A DNA stretch of 64,000 bases from Clostridiales bacterium (GCA_902362775.1 CABIXV010000001.1:1-64000); one strand, 5' to 3'; shown: positions 26,158-35,833, numbered from the stretch's first letter. Program-made: numbers and translations. The notes: generated by a model not told the origin, from the sequence alone.

Positions 26158-27669
26158 TCATTCTAAAGGCTTCATAGTGGGGAACAGGATGACCTCACGA
26201 ATAGAATCGGAGCCCGTCAGCAGCATGACACAGCGGTCGATGCCGATGCCCAGCCCACCCGTGGGGGGCATGCCGTACTCCAGGGCGGTGAGGAAATCCT
26301 CGTCCATCATGCCGGCCTCGTCGTCCCCCTTGTCCCGCAGTTCCACCTGCTTCTGGAATCGCTGGCGCTGGTCGATGGGGTCGTTGAGCTCGGAGAAGGC
26401 GTTGCCCATCTCACTGTGGCAGATGAACAGCTCAAATCGCTCGGTAAGTCGGGGATCGACAAGAGAACGTTTAGCCAGAGGGGACACATCTACCGGGTGC
26501 ATGGTAATGAAAGTGGGCTGGATGAGCTTCTCCTCCACCCGCTGGTCAAAGACCTCATACAGGGCGTTACCCCAGGTCTTGTCCGCCGTTTCAGGCAGCT
26601 CCACCCCGATAGCCTTGGCGGCGGCTACGGCCTCCTCGTCGGAGGTAATGGCCATAAAGTCGATGCCGCAATACTTCTTGACGGCCTCGTGCATCGGCAT
26701 ACGGGGCCAGCCGGGGGTCAGGTCGATTTTTTCTCCCTGCCACTCCACCTGGTAAGTGCCCAGGATCTTCTGGGCAGCGGAGGTAAGCAGATCCTCGAAC
26801 AGGTCCATCATGTCGTTGAAGTCGGCATAAGCCTGGTACAGCTCGATGGTAGTAAACTCAGGGTTGTGCTTGGGGTCCATCCCCTCGTTGCGGAAGATGC
26901 GCCCGATCTCGTATACCCGGTCCATGCCGCCTACGATGAGCCGCTTCAAGGGCAGCTCGGTGGCGATGCGCATATACATATCGATGTCCAGGGTATTATG
27001 GTGGGTAATGAAGGGCCGGGCTGTGGCGCCGCCGGAGATGGTGTTGAGCACCGGGGTCTCCACCTCCATATAGCCACGGCCGTCCATAAAGTCCCGGACA
27101 TGCTTGATGAACTGGGAGCGAATGATGAAGTTGCGCTTCACCTCCGGATTGACGATCAGATCCACATAGCGTTGGCGGTAGCGCAGCTCGGTGTTGGTCA
27201 GGCCGTGGAATTTCTCCGGCAGGGGCAGCAGGGACTTAGAGAGCAGCGTCACAGTCACAACACGGACGGACATCTCTCCCCGCTGGGTGCGAAAAACTAC
27301 GCCGTGGACTCCTACGATATCGCCGATATCATACTTCTTAAAGCGGTTATACTCCGCCTCATCCATCTCGTCCTTCCTGGCGTAGAGCTGGATGCGGCCG
27401 GACTTGTCCTGCAGGTCGCAGAAGGACACCTTGCCCATCCCCCGCTTGGACATGAGGCGGCCGGCGATGGCCACCTGCCGCCCCTCCAGGGCGTCGAAGT
27501 TGCCCTTGATGTTGGCGGAGTCGTTATCCACTACGAATCGGGTGATCTGGAAGGGATCGTTCCCCCCCTCCTGGAGCTCCTTCAGCTTGTCCCGGCGGAT
27601 CTTCAGCAGCTGGGAGAGGTTCTCCTCCTGGGGGGCGCTCTGGTTGTTCTTGTTATTCTGATCGGCCAT
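26158..27669 (-). CDS. lysS: Lysyl-tRNA synthetase, class II
   Basis: 503 residues, GGAG 8 bases before the ATG. The N-terminal OB-fold anticodon-binding domain runs ~65-170 ([23 protein letters not shown]). Class II motif 2 is [23 protein letters not shown], and motif 3 is [18 protein letters not shown] near the C-terminus. It charges tRNA-Lys in the cytoplasm. It follows greA by 34 bases, a conserved Firmicute pair, and shares the greA promoter. Confidence 0.97.
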   Translation of the reverse strand: MADQNNKNNQSAPQEENLSQLLKIRRDKLKELQEGGNDPFQITRFVVDNDSANIKGNFDALEGRQVAIAGRLMSKRGMGKVSFCDLQDKSGRIQLYARKDEMDEAEYNRFKKYDIGDIVGVHGVVFRTQRGEMSVRVVTVTLLSKSLLPLPEKFHGLTNTELRYRQRYVDLIVNPEVKRNFIIRSQFIKHVRDFMDGRGYMEVETPVLNTISGGATARPFITHHNTLDIDMYMRIATELPLKRLIVGGMDRVYEIGRIFRNEGMDPKHNPEFTTIELYQAYADFNDMMDLFEDLLTSAAQKILGTYQVEWQGEKIDLTPGWPRMPMHEAVKKYCGIDFMAITSDEEAVAAAKAIGVELPETADKTWGNALYEVFDQRVEEKLIQPTFITMHPVDVSPLAKRSLVDPRLTERFELFICHSEMGNAFSELNDPIDQRQRFQKQVELRDKGDDEAGMMDEDFLTALEYGMPPTGGLGIGIDRCVMLLTGSDSIREVILFPTMKPLE

Positions 27670-27703
27670 ATCGCCAACTCCTATCCTCTGTATCTTGGAA
27701 AAA

Positions 27704-28177
27704 TTACCGCTCCACCTTCAGGATCTTATACTCTACCGGACCGGCGGGGGCGTCCACAGTGATCTCATCCCCGGCGTTCTTGCCTAGCAGGGCCTTGCCA
27801 AAGGGGGAGTCCTCGGAGATAGTGCCCTTCATGGGGTCAGCCTCCTGGGAGCCCACGATCTTATAGGTCTCCTCCTCCCCAAACTCCTTATCCAGCACGG
27901 TGACGGAGGAGCCCATACGGATGTAGTCGCCGCCGTCCTCCTCCTCCTCGATGACCACATAGTTTGACAGGATCTCGTCCAGTTCAGCCATGCGGGAGTA
28001 CAGCTTTCCCTGCTCGTTCTTGGCCTCGTCATACTCGCTGTTCTCAGACAGGTCGCCAAAGGAGCGGGCCTCCTTGATGAGCTCCGCCACCTCTTTTTCC
28101 CGGACGGTCTTCAGGTAGCTCATCTCATCCTGTAGCTCCTTGAGCCGCTCCGGGCTCAAACGATACTCTTTTGCCAT
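27704..28177 (-). CDS. greA: Transcription elongation factor GreA
   Basis: 157 residues from ATG 28177 (GCGAGG upstream); an earlier in-frame start at 28189 lacks a site. The N-terminal coiled coil ([26 protein letters not shown]) bears the acidic tip [13 protein letters not shown], which enters the RNA polymerase secondary channel to stimulate transcript cleavage. The C-terminal FKBP-like domain includes [24 protein letters not shown]. Co-transcribed with lysS. Confidence 0.96.
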   Translation of the reverse strand: MAKEYRLSPERLKELQDEMSYLKTVREKEVAELIKEARSFGDLSENSEYDEAKNEQGKLYSRMAELDEILSNYVVIEEEEDGGDYIRMGSSVTVLDKEFGEEETYKIVGSQEADPMKGTISEDSPFGKALLGKNAGDEITVDAPAGPVEYKILKVER

Positions 28178-28200
28178 GATACCTCGCACACCTTTCCAAT

Positions 28201-28226
28201 GGCGGCTCCGAGCTTATCAGGCCGCC
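28201..28226 (-). other. Leader hairpin upstream of greA
   Basis: GGCGGC and GCCGCC flank a 14-base loop in the ~100-base greA leader, a few bases before the ribosome site region. Possible translational control or mRNA stability element. Confidence 0.4.
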
Positions 28227-28270
28227 ATACATTATAATAAAGAAATGGGCACACTGATGCAGTATGTGTC

Positions 28271-28299
28271 ATTATAAGTGCTCCATTCTCCGCTGTCAA
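28271..28299 (-). promoter_or_regulatory. Consensus SigA promoter of greA-lysS
   Basis: TTGACA (28294-28299), exactly 17 bases, TATAAT (28271-28276). The -35 box overlaps the stop codon of the upstream gene, so greA-lysS has its own start point. Confidence 0.85.
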
Positions 28300-28976
28300 G
28301 TGATTTTTAGCTCTTCTTTGTTCAGTCGTCCGAACTCATACAGGGCGGCGAGCAGGTCCAAATCCTCCCGATCTCCCTCCCCCAGATGTGGAGCTGACAG
28401 GGACAGGCCCGCCAGATCCGGTGCATGTCCGTAGAGCTCCAGCGTAGGCTCCTCTCCCCTGGCCCCGTCTGGATGAAAGCAAAGAGCCGCCTGCCCCCCT
28501 TCTCTCCGTGGCAGGATAGGCACACCGAACTCCCCGCGCAGCCATCGGGCCAGCTCCTCCCCTCCTTTGGGCGCGTCGATGACCAGGTTCCGGACTTGAG
28601 AACAGAGCGTTACAGCGACACGGGTCATCTCCCAGTCTGCCCGCGCCCCGCATAAAACCACGGTGGACCGATCCGGCGCCGCTCCCCTCCGCTCCAGCAG
28701 CGCCAGCGCCAGCGCCGGTGACTGGGCCCGCAGGAAAGGCCCTGGGTCCACTGGAGCTAGCCCATATTCCGACAACAGAGGCCAACAGGGGAACCCTCTG
28801 GGGACCAGCACCCGGCGGGCTCCGCCCCGAAACAGTGCCCTTCCCGCTTTCTTGACACGCCGCTCCCACCAAAAGCTGTCCATATCGGCGCGCACCCGCA
28901 GCACCGGCAGACCGTAGAGCTTTTCCCGCTCTCCCTGTCTGGGTCCGCCTGAGCCGAATACCAGTTGTCCGATCAT
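28296..28976 (-). CDS. Conserved hypothetical protein
   Basis: 226 residues, GAGG before the ATG. No signal peptide or membrane segment. It starts MIGQLVFGSGGPRQGEREKLYGLPVLRVRAD, then a basic helix (WWERRVKKAGRALFRGGARRVLVPRGFP) and an alpha/beta body with VVLCGARADWEMTRVAVTLCSQVRNLVIDAP, reminiscent of a Rossmann-like fold. The pattern gives a sense of a stand-alone cytoplasmic protein encoded before greA-lysS. I do not recognise a function and see no catalytic signature. The reading frame is well biased (high GC third position), so it is a real gene. Confidence 0.85.
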   Translation of the reverse strand: MIGQLVFGSGGPRQGEREKLYGLPVLRVRADMDSFWWERRVKKAGRALFRGGARRVLVPRGFPCWPLLSEYGLAPVDPGPFLRAQSPALALALLERRGAAPDRSTVVLCGARADWEMTRVAVTLCSQVRNLVIDAPKGGEELARWLRGEFGVPILPRREGGQAALCFHPDGARGEEPTLELYGHAPDLAGLSLSAPHLGEGDREDLDLLAALYEFGRLNKEELKIT

Positions 28977-29122
28977 ATCCTCACCTCTTATGTGGGAGGA
29001 TATGCGGAATAGTCCTGGGATATGGTTGGCAGATGTATCTTTATTCGATTCGTTCCCGGTTCCGCGGCGCTCCCTTTCCCAGAATGGAAAAACCGCCCAG
29101 CATCAGCCCATAACCATCTAAG

Positions 29123-29156
29123 AAAGAGCCGGACAGTTATCCCTGTCCGGCTCTTT
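29123..29156 (-). terminator. Terminator of valS
   Basis: 14-bp perfect stem AAAGAGCCGGACAG / CTGTCCGGCTCTTT right after the valS stop; T-rich on both sides. Confidence 0.85.
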
Positions 29157-29159
29157 TTC

Positions 29160-31802
29160 TCACATATTCTTCAGCTGTTCCTCCAGCTTGGCTACCAGCT
29201 CGTTGAGCTTGACAGCCCTCTCCTTCTCCGCCTCCACCACATGGGCAGGAGCCTTGTTGACAAATCCGGGGTTGGCCAGCTTGGCATTCAGCTTCTGAAG
29301 CTCATCAAAGTTCTTCTTCCGCTCCTTCTCCATGCGGGCCTTCTCTTTCTCCATATCCACCAGCTCGGCCAGAGGCATGGACAGCTGGGCGGCATGGATG
29401 ACTACGGTGACCTGTCCCGCTCCCTCAGAGGTCTGGCCCGCGGGAACAATGGTCACCTCACCCGCGTAGGCCAGCTTTTTCAGGAAGGGCACGCCCAGCT
29501 CAAATACCTCCGCCTCATCGGTCGCTACGGTAAGGTGGGCCTTTTTGGAGGGGGGCACGTTCATCTCGCTGCGGCGAGTACGGACAGCCCGGATGGCATC
29601 CATAATGAGCTCCATGGCCTTCTCCTCGTCGGGGAAGTCCAGCTCATCCCTGTGCTCGGGCCAGGACTGGAGCATCAGGAAGGAACCCTCCTCCACCTCG
29701 TCTCCGTGGGGCAGCGCCTGCCAGATCTCCTCGGTGATAAAGGGCATGAAGGGGTGAAGCAGCTTCAGCATCTGGGTGAGCACATAGCACAGCACCTGCT
29801 GGGCCCGGACCTTGCTGTCCTGGTCCTCGCCCTGAAGGCGGGTTTTGGTCAGCTCGATATACCAGTCACAGTAGTCGTCCCAGATGAAGTCGTAGATCTT
29901 CTGGGCGGCCACGCCCAGCTCATACCGGTCCATGTTGTCGGTGATATCTGGAATGACCCGGTTGAGCTTGGACAGGATCCACTTGTCCTCCAGCTCCAGC
30001 TTGTCGGGCAGCTGGCACTTGTCAATGGTCAGGTTCATCTTCAGGAAGCGGCTGGCGTTCCAGATCTTGTTGGCGAAGTTCCGCATAGCCTCGCACCGCT
30101 CAGTGTAGAAGCGCATATCGTTGCCTGGGCTGTTGCCGGTGACCAGATTGAAGCGCAGGGCGTCAGCGCCGTACTTCTCGGCGATCTCCAGAGGATCGAT
30201 GCCGTTACCCAGAGATTTGGACATCTTTCGGCCCTTGTCGTCCCGGACCAGGCCGTGGATAAACACAGTGTGGAAGGGGGGCTTTTGGGTCTGCTCACAG
30301 GCGGAGAAGATCATCCGGGCCACCCAGAAGAAGATAATGTCATAGCCGGTGACTAGTACGTCGGTGGGATAGAAATAGTCCAGATCGGGGGTCTTCTCCG
30401 GCCATCCTAGGGTAGAGAAGGGCCATAGAGCGGAGGAGAACCAGGTATCCAACACATCAGGGTCCCGGTGGATCTTCTTAGAGTGGCACTTCTCGCACTC
30501 GGTGGGGTCCTCCCGGCTGACGGTCATGTGGCCGCAGTCGTCGCAGTACCACACAGGGATCTGATGTCCCCACCACAGCTGGCGGGAGATACACCAGTCA
30601 TGCACATTCTCCATCCAGTTGGTGTAGGTCTTGGCAAATCGCTCAGGGACAAACTTGACCTCACCCTCGTTGACTACCCGCAGGGCCTCCTTGGCCAAGG
30701 GGGCCATCTTGACGAACCACTGGGCGGAGATGATAGGCTCCACGTCGTTGTGGCAGCGGTAGCAGGTGCCCACGTTGTGGGAGTAAGGCTCCACTTTTTC
30801 CAACAGGCCCATGGCCTCCAGGTCGGCGATGACCGCCTTCCGGGCCTCGTACCGGTCCATCCCCTGGTACTTGCCGCCGTTGGCGTTGACCACACCGTTG
30901 TCATCCAGCACCCGGATGGTGTCCAGATTGTGGCGCAGGCCCACCTCGAAGTCGTTGGGGTCGTGGGCGGGGGTCATCTTCACGCAGCCAGTGCCGAAGT
31001 CCATCTCCACATAGTCATCGGCTACAATGGGGATCTCCCGGTCCATCAGGGGCAGGATGCAGGTCTTGCCCACCAAATGCTTGTACCGCTCGTCATTGGG
31101 GTTGACGGCCACGCCGGTGTCGCCCATCATGGTTTCCGGCCGAGTGGTGGCAACCACCAAATAGCCGGACCCGTCAGAGAGGGGATAACGCATATGCCAT
31201 AGGTGGCCGGGCTTGTCCTGGTACTCCACCTCCGCGTCACTGAGGGCGGTGGTACAGTGGGGGCACCAGTTGATGATGCGGCTCCCCTTGTAGATCAGGC
31301 CCTTATCATACAGTTCACAGAAGGTCTCCCTGACAGCCTTAGAGCAGCCCTCGTCCATAGTGAACCGGGCCCGGTCCCAGTCGCAGGAGGAGCCCATCTT
31401 CTTCTGCTGGGCTACGATGCGGCCGCCGTACTTCTCCTTCCAGTCCCACACCCGTTCCAGGAACTTATCCCGGCCCAGGTCATAGCGGGTCAGGCCCTCG
31501 TTCTCCCGCAGGTCCTCCTCCACCTTGATCTGGGTGGCGATGCCGGCGTGGTCCGTGCCAGGGACCCACAAGGCGGCATAGCCCTGCATCCGCTTGAAGC
31601 GGATGAGGATGTCCTGAAGGGTGCAGTCCATGGCGTGCCCCATATGGAGCTGTCCTGTCACGTTGGGGGGCGGCATGACGATGGTAAACGGCTTCTTTTT
31701 CGGGTCCCGGCGGCCCTTAAAGCACCCCGCCTTTTCCCAGTTCTCATAGATGCGGCCTTCGGCCTCCTGGGGCTCGTAGACCTTGGGCAGTTCAATACTC
31801 AT
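29160..31802 (-). CDS. valS: Valyl-tRNA synthetase
   Basis: 880 residues, AGGAG 6 bases before the ATG. Class I signatures are [16 protein letters not shown] (HIGH region, ~43-58) and [11 protein letters not shown] (~525). The editing domain lies between them ([17 protein letters not shown]). The C-terminal anticodon-binding domain is followed by a coiled-coil arm (residues ~810-880, rich in K, E and L), typical of ValRS. It charges tRNA-Val and hydrolyses mis-charged Thr. It follows a YcxB-like gene by 23 bases; the T-box leader upstream of that gene with a GUG specifier candidate makes valS the logical target. Confidence 0.97.
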   Translation of the reverse strand: MSIELPKVYEPQEAEGRIYENWEKAGCFKGRRDPKKKPFTIVMPPPNVTGQLHMGHAMDCTLQDILIRFKRMQGYAALWVPGTDHAGIATQIKVEEDLRENEGLTRYDLGRDKFLERVWDWKEKYGGRIVAQQKKMGSSCDWDRARFTMDEGCSKAVRETFCELYDKGLIYKGSRIINWCPHCTTALSDAEVEYQDKPGHLWHMRYPLSDGSGYLVVATTRPETMMGDTGVAVNPNDERYKHLVGKTCILPLMDREIPIVADDYVEMDFGTGCVKMTPAHDPNDFEVGLRHNLDTIRVLDDNGVVNANGGKYQGMDRYEARKAVIADLEAMGLLEKVEPYSHNVGTCYRCHNDVEPIISAQWFVKMAPLAKEALRVVNEGEVKFVPERFAKTYTNWMENVHDWCISRQLWWGHQIPVWYCDDCGHMTVSREDPTECEKCHSKKIHRDPDVLDTWFSSALWPFSTLGWPEKTPDLDYFYPTDVLVTGYDIIFFWVARMIFSACEQTQKPPFHTVFIHGLVRDDKGRKMSKSLGNGIDPLEIAEKYGADALRFNLVTGNSPGNDMRFYTERCEAMRNFANKIWNASRFLKMNLTIDKCQLPDKLELEDKWILSKLNRVIPDITDNMDRYELGVAAQKIYDFIWDDYCDWYIELTKTRLQGEDQDSKVRAQQVLCYVLTQMLKLLHPFMPFITEEIWQALPHGDEVEEGSFLMLQSWPEHRDELDFPDEEKAMELIMDAIRAVRTRRSEMNVPPSKKAHLTVATDEAEVFELGVPFLKKLAYAGEVTIVPAGQTSEGAGQVTVVIHAAQLSMPLAELVDMEKEKARMEKERKKNFDELQKLNAKLANPGFVNKAPAHVVEAEKERAVKLNELVAKLEEQLKNM

Positions 31803-31825
31803 AGCGTTTCTCCTACTTTCTAAAA

Positions 31826-32335
31826 TCAGACATTCTGAATGGTCTTTTTTGTTTTGCTCTGGATCAGGGAACGGAATCGCTCCAGCCCGCCGCTGGCGAA
31901 GGTCCTCTTGTCCAGGATATAGCCCCGGCGGCTGTCCTCCAGGAGGATGAAGTAGCGGTCCCCCTCCAGGATGGAGGCGATGTCGTCATAAGACATCCGC
32001 TGCTCGCCGCCGCCCACGCCGGCGACGGTCCACCCCTCCTGGTCAAAGGTGTTGGTGAACACCTTCACTCCCTTCATGATGAGCTTCACCATGAGGAGGG
32101 CCCTCAGCTGATTCAAAAACAGGGTCCACAGCAGAATTACAGCGCCCAGCAGGGCCAGCAGGACCTGGAGGATGCCGGTAAACTGGAAGCGTGCGGCAAA
32201 CAGGAGGAGCAGGGCCAGAGCTGCGAACAGGACCCGGAGAGCGATGCTCTGACCCCTGTGGGTGGCCCGGGTTACCATGCGGTTCATGGCCACATAAGCT
32301 CCCCAGTCATAGACAGTCTCATTGGTGATCTTCAT
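31826..32335 (-). CDS. YcxB-like membrane protein upstream of valS
   Basis: 169 residues from ATG 32335; the longer frame would run into the T-box leader. Two adjacent membrane segments ([19 protein letters not shown] and [20 protein letters not shown]) are followed by a cytoplasmic domain with [33 protein letters not shown], which matches the YcxB-like C-terminal pattern (a PH-like fold in related proteins). Function of the family is unknown. It lies between the T-box and valS, so its expression should follow uncharged tRNA-Val levels. Confidence 0.8.
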   Translation of the reverse strand: MKITNETVYDWGAYVAMNRMVTRATHRGQSIALRVLFAALALLLLFAARFQFTGILQVLLALLGAVILLWTLFLNQLRALLMVKLIMKGVKVFTNTFDQEGWTVAGVGGGEQRMSYDDIASILEGDRYFILLEDSRRGYILDKRTFASGGLERFRSLIQSKTKKTIQNV

Positions 32336-32364
32336 ATGCGTAGCTCTGCTCCTTTCGGAATATA

Positions 32365-32591
32365 AAAACGCCCCAAGCCGTTGGCTCAGGGCGATCAAAA
32401 ACCGCGGTACCACCTGAGTTCGGGCACAGCGCCCGCGCTCGATCCCATAACGGCGGGGACCGCCGCCCCTTACTACCGTTCTGGGGCGGAGCTTGGAAGC
32501 CACTTCACCGGGGTTCCCGGAGCGCTTTCACCAGCCGCGCCCTCTCTGCACCGTTCTACCCGGATACTTCTCTTCCGCATCGCTTTTGTTG
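32365..32591 (-). promoter_or_regulatory. T-box leader (tRNA-Val sensing) of the ycxB-like/valS operon
   Basis: The minus strand carries the T-box core ACTCAGGTGGTACCGCGG (complement of about 32402-32419), which pairs with the tRNA acceptor end. Downstream is an intrinsic terminator (CGCCC...GGGCG stem at 32369-32393 followed by TTTTT). Upstream is a long Stem I region, in which GGTGAAGTGGCTTCC presents GTG, a valine codon, in the usual specifier position after GAA. Valine starvation would stabilise the antiterminator and allow transcription of the two genes downstream. The specifier call is by eye; the downstream valS supports it. Confidence 0.9.
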
Positions 32592-32597
32592 GGCCCT

Positions 32598-32626
32598 ATT
32601 ATATGGGATTTCTCCCCATCTGTCAA
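32598..32626 (-). promoter_or_regulatory. Consensus SigA promoter of the T-box/valS transcript
   Basis: TTGACA (32621-32626), 17-base spacer, TATAAT (32598-32603). Confidence 0.9.
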
Positions 32627-32682
32627 GGGGCCTGCTCTCTCATCCCTATTCCCCTTTGGACAAATGGGACCTGACTCCGTCG

Positions 32683-32740
32683 ATTTCACTATGAATTGAA
32701 TAAAACAGGAAAATATGATAAAGTAACCAAAAAGATAAAC
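32683..32740 (+). repeat. 58-bp AT-rich element, copy B
   Basis: Matches the copy at 10408-10465 at 49 of 58 positions without gaps. It begins ~57 bases beyond the divergent T-box promoter and precedes the second AT-rich accessory cassette. Confidence 0.7.
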
Positions 32741-32798
32741 CTCTATTTGGACGCGAATCTATTTCTGAAATTAAGCATTCCATGAGCAATATGCAGAT

Positions 32799-32936
32799 AT
32801 GTATGGCAAGTTTGTAAGAGTATATTTCAAAGATGGTTCTGTACGCAATGGATTTTATGAAAATAGCTCCATTCCTATCAGTTGCGAGGCAATCAAAATC
32901 GCAGATATTCAAAGGATGGAATTGTTTTGCCAATAA
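32799..32936 (+). CDS. Short AT-rich ORF, possibly 5'-truncated
   Basis: 45 codons from ATG 32799; no ribosome site, and an in-frame stop only ~24 bases upstream. The product reads as a natural protein end (FVRVYFKDGSVRNGFY ... IADIQRMELF), a small beta-strand pattern often seen at the end of short accessory proteins. Other frames upstream (32745-32800) look like broken coding sequence. It ends 23 bases before the effector-binding gene. Probably a remnant of a larger gene disrupted by frameshift, or a leader ORF. Confidence 0.35.
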   Translation: MYGKFVRVYFKDGSVRNGFYENSSIPISCEAIKIADIQRMELFCQ

Positions 32937-32959
32937 CTTTGAATCTGAGGAGATACAGA

Positions 32960-33415
32960 ATGATGAAAGTAATAAAGGAAAAATTTGTTGTCATTGGAAA
33001 AGAGGGCTCAACATTAGACGGCGAAGGATTTATTCAAAAATTGTGGAATGATGCAAATAGTAATTTTAGTGAGGTAGCGCATCTGGCAAAGAGAGACGCA
33101 AATGGGAGTATTGTGGGAATATGGGGTGCTATGTCTGATATTTCTCACTCATTTAAGCCGTGGGAAGATGGCTTTCGTAAAGGCTTGTATCTGGCAGGGG
33201 TAGAATGTGTTGATAGCGCAGAAGCACCTGATGGATGGGTAAAATGGACAATACCAAGTTATGAGTATATAGTTGCTGAAAACCATAGGGGGGTGTTTGA
33301 AAAAATCATTGGACAAATGAATAAGGAGGGCATTTCTCTGGTCGGAGCAGTTCACGATTATACTGACCCAGCAACAGGAAAAGGCTATTTATATTTTCCA
33401 ATCAGAGAAGTATAA
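32960..33415 (+). CDS. GyrI-like / AraC effector-binding domain protein
   Basis: 151 residues from ATG 32960, with GAGGAG 7 bases upstream (a second ATG follows immediately). The sequence fits the SHS2-module GyrI-like small-molecule-binding fold: an N-terminal FVVIGKEGS strand, IQKLWNDANSNFSEV helix, GIWGAMSDISHSFKPWEDG, and the closing WTIPSYEYIVAENH and YLYFPIRE strands. No DNA-binding domain is attached. Stand-alone members bind drugs or hydrophobic ligands, or inhibit gyrase. Base composition is much more AT-rich than the flanks, so it was probably acquired with the cassette bounded by the 58-bp element and the 33.45-kb hairpin. Confidence 0.85.
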   Translation: MMKVIKEKFVVIGKEGSTLDGEGFIQKLWNDANSNFSEVAHLAKRDANGSIVGIWGAMSDISHSFKPWEDGFRKGLYLAGVECVDSAEAPDGWVKWTIPSYEYIVAENHRGVFEKIIGQMNKEGISLVGAVHDYTDPATGKGYLYFPIREV

Positions 33416-33447
33416 TAAACATTACTTTATCGATCTGTTCGCGTAAA

Positions 33448-33488
33448 AAAGCGCCTCCCTTCGTCACTTTGACGAAGGGAGGCGCTTT
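33448..33488 (-). terminator. 18-bp perfect hairpin, terminator of coaX and cassette B
   Basis: AAAGCGCCTCCCTTCGTC pairs with GACGAAGGGAGGCGCTTT over a 5-base loop. On the minus strand six T follow, ending coaX transcription; on the plus strand it closes the AT-rich cassette with a weaker T-stretch. The sequence resembles the hairpin of cassette A. Confidence 0.8.
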
Positions 33489-33611
33489 ATCCTGCTCTCT
33501 TCGGATTCGCAGTGGTCCCCCGTTGGTAGAGATGCCAGTGGCTGACACAAGCCTCCCTCCCAGCCACACATCGCTAGGTTCATAGAATTTAATCGGTCGG
33601 GACCTTCTACC

Positions 33612-34400
33612 TCATTCCTCTCCTTTTCTCCGCTCCTGGAGATTCTTTTTGTAGAGGATATTCAACCCCTTCAGCAGCAGATCCTTCTCTAGTGTCATCT
33701 CTCTGCGGCACAGGGGGGCGATAAACTGCGCCATGCCTCCGGTGGCCACCACGGTGGTAGAATAGCCCAGTTCCTCCTCTACCCGGTCCAGCATCCCGTC
33801 CAGCATGGCGGCGGTGCCGTACATAATGCCGCTGCGCATACAGTCTACTGTGTTCTTGCCGATGACCTTCTTGGGCCGGTCCAGCCGGATTCCAGGAAGC
33901 TGGGCCGTGCGGGAGGTCAGCGCCTCCAAAGATACCCGAACGCCGGGGATGATACATCCTCCCACATAGGTATTGCCCCGGTCCACTACCTCAATGGTGG
34001 TAGCGGTGCCCAGGTCCAGCAGGGTCAGGGGAGGTTCGTACTCCGCCAGGGCAGCCACGGCGATCACAATGCGGTCGCTGCCCACTTGGGCGGGGGCATC
34101 CATCTGGATATTCAGCCCGGTCTTGATCCCCGGCCCCACCACCATGGGCTGTTTGCGGATCAGCTTGACCACACCGGTTCGTACGGAGTTGAACACTGGA
34201 GGCACCACGGAGGAGATGATGCAGTCGTCGATGTCCGACGGCTTCACATCAAAGAGGGATAGGATATTTTTGATCTCCACCCCATACTGGTCCGAGGTTT
34301 TGATGTGGTCGGTAGCGATCCGAGCCTCGAAGGCGATGCGGTCGTCCTGAATACCTCCGATGACGATATTGCTATTGCCGATATCTATGGCAAGGAGCAT
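33612..34400 (-). CDS. coaX: Type III pantothenate kinase
   Basis: 262 residues from ATG 34400 (ACGAGGTGG upstream), starting MLLAIDIGNSNIVIGG, the phosphate-binding loop of this ASKHA-fold enzyme. Other family blocks are ISSVVPPV, GSDRIVIAVAAL and LLDLGTATTIEVVD. It phosphorylates pantothenate in the first step of coenzyme A synthesis, uses a monovalent cation and is not feedback-inhibited by CoA. coaBC, the next step, is encoded at 45.4 kb rather than next to it. Confidence 0.95.
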   Translation of the reverse strand: MLLAIDIGNSNIVIGGIQDDRIAFEARIATDHIKTSDQYGVEIKNILSLFDVKPSDIDDCIISSVVPPVFNSVRTGVVKLIRKQPMVVGPGIKTGLNIQMDAPAQVGSDRIVIAVAALAEYEPPLTLLDLGTATTIEVVDRGNTYVGGCIIPGVRVSLEALTSRTAQLPGIRLDRPKKVIGKNTVDCMRSGIMYGTAAMLDGMLDRVEEELGYSTTVVATGGMAQFIAPLCRREMTLEKDLLLKGLNILYKKNLQERRKGEE

Positions 34401-34475
34401 AGTTTGTCCACCTCGTATCTGGGATGGCTCCCACAGGACCATAAAGTCCCCTGTACCTCCCATTTTATCGTTGGT

Positions 34476-34504
34476 ATTATACAGGATAGGGGCCCCAGGC
34501 GCAA
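34476..34504 (-). promoter_or_regulatory. Promoter of coaX
   Basis: TTGCGC (34499-34504), 17 bases, TATAAT (34476-34481), ~75 bases before the coaX start. Confidence 0.65.
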
Positions 34505-34534
34505 GGAAAATTTCCATTTTTCCACGGCGCCGCT

Positions 34535-34571
34535 AAAAAGCCGCCTTCCCGATACCGGGAGGCGGCTTTTT
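34535..34571 (-). terminator. Terminator of the ftsE-ftsX-hydrolase unit
   Basis: AAAAAGCCGCC and GGCGGCTTTTT pair with a further CCCG/CGGG inner stem, followed by T residues, directly after the M23 peptidase stop. Confidence 0.85.
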
Positions 34572-34575
34572 ATTG

Positions 34576-35808
34576 TCAGTTCAACCGTTTGGTGGTACCC
34601 CCGGACCGGACATAGAGGGGGATATCCTTAAAGTAGTTGACCGGGTCCTTTCGGGTGCCGTTGACCCGGATCTCAAAGTGTAGGTGGTTGCCGGTGGAGG
34701 AACCGGTGGTACCGACATAGCCCACCACATCTCCCTGCTTCACCGTCTGCCCCTCGCTGACGCCCCGCTTATTCATATGAGCGTAGAGGGTGCTAGTCCC
34801 ATCGCTGTGGGAGACCACCACATAGTTGCCGTAGGAGCTGTTATAGGTGGAGGTGGTGACCACACCACTCTTGGAGGCCAGAATCTTGGTATTTTTGGGC
34901 GCAGGGATGTCGATGCCCGTGTGATTGTGCCTCTTGCCGGTGATGGGGTGGATGCGTCCGGCGAAGAGGGACGACAGCGTTGTGTACCCAGGCAGGGGCC
35001 ACAGGAAGCCGGACTCGCTCTGCACACCAGATATCTGGGCGGCCATCTCCTTCTCTTTTCTTCTGATCTCCGCATCCAGAGCATTGGCGGCCTTTTGCAG
35101 CTCTGCCTCCATGGCCTCCAGTTGATCCTCCTGGGAGCTGATCTCGCCAATGAGCTTATCTACTTCTGCCTCCTGGGCCTCCCGCTCCTTCTTGGCGGCC
35201 TCCTGCTCCTTGCGGGCTTCCTCCTGGGCGGCTTTGGCCTGCTCCAGTTCAGCCTTGTCCACCTCTATCTGCTCCCGGATGGCAATCAGGTCGTCCATGA
35301 CCTTGTTATCATACTCCATGATCTCTTCCACCATCATGAAGTTGTCCAGCAAATCGCTGAAGTCAGCGGAGGAAAACAGGACGGACCAGTAGGACACCTC
35401 GCCCTCCTCCTCCATATAGCGAACACGGCGGCAGAACAGATCGTACTGCTCCGCCTCGTCCGCCTCCGCCTGGGCCAGCTCCACCTCCTTCTCCTGGATG
35501 AGCTGGCCGTATTTCTCGATTTGAGCAGTCATGTTGTCTATTTCTTCCTGAATCACGTTGATCTGCCGCTCGATCAGGTCCTTCTGCTGCTGGGCGGCGT
35601 TCTTGTCCGCCCGAACGTCCTTCAGCTGGGCCTGTAAATCTTTCTTCTGGTTTGCCAGGGCGCTGGCGTCTTCTTTCAGGTCGTCGATCTCATCCTGGGT
35701 AACGGCCGACGCCTCAGGCACCGAATAGGGCCCTGTAAGGGGCAGCAGAATAGCCAACGCTAGCGCCAGTGTCACCACCCGGCGAAATACGGTCTTTCTC
35801 TTATTCAC
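34576..35808 (-). CDS. Secreted M23 peptidoglycan hydrolase with coiled coil (PcsB/EnvC-like)
   Basis: 410 residues; GTG start 35808 behind GGAGG. A signal peptide (to ~36) is followed by a long coiled coil rich in Q, E, K and A (~40-270). The C-terminal LytM/M23 domain has HNHTGIDIPAP (~294), YAHM (~342) and HLHFEIR (~372), which supply the zinc site, so the enzyme should be active on peptide cross-bridges. The order ftsE-ftsX-(microprotein)-hydrolase fits the FtsEX-controlled PcsB/CwlO systems in which the coiled coil docks on FtsX and is opened by ATP hydrolysis at cell division. Confidence 0.93.
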   Translation of the reverse strand: MNKRKTVFRRVVTLALALAILLPLTGPYSVPEASAVTQDEIDDLKEDASALANQKKDLQAQLKDVRADKNAAQQQKDLIERQINVIQEEIDNMTAQIEKYGQLIQEKEVELAQAEADEAEQYDLFCRRVRYMEEEGEVSYWSVLFSSADFSDLLDNFMMVEEIMEYDNKVMDDLIAIREQIEVDKAELEQAKAAQEEARKEQEAAKKEREAQEAEVDKLIGEISSQEDQLEAMEAELQKAANALDAEIRRKEKEMAAQISGVQSESGFLWPLPGYTTLSSLFAGRIHPITGKRHNHTGIDIPAPKNTKILASKSGVVTTSTYNSSYGNYVVVSHSDGTSTLYAHMNKRGVSEGQTVKQGDVVGYVGTTGSSTGNHLHFEIRVNGTRKDPVNYFKDIPLYVRSGGTTKRLN

Positions 35809-35833
35809 AGTATTTCCTCCCAGGTCTATCCGC

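Noticed and set aside
26416..27762. Long plus-strand ORF over lysS
   Set aside because: Antisense of lysS, no start site, biased composition.
32799..32936. Separate functional gene
   Set aside because: No ribosome site and a stop just upstream; reported only as a possible remnant.
33489..33611. Possible tRNA between cassette B and coaX
   Set aside because: Short inverted repeats are present but no cloverleaf with a T-psi-C arm (GTTCRA) was found.
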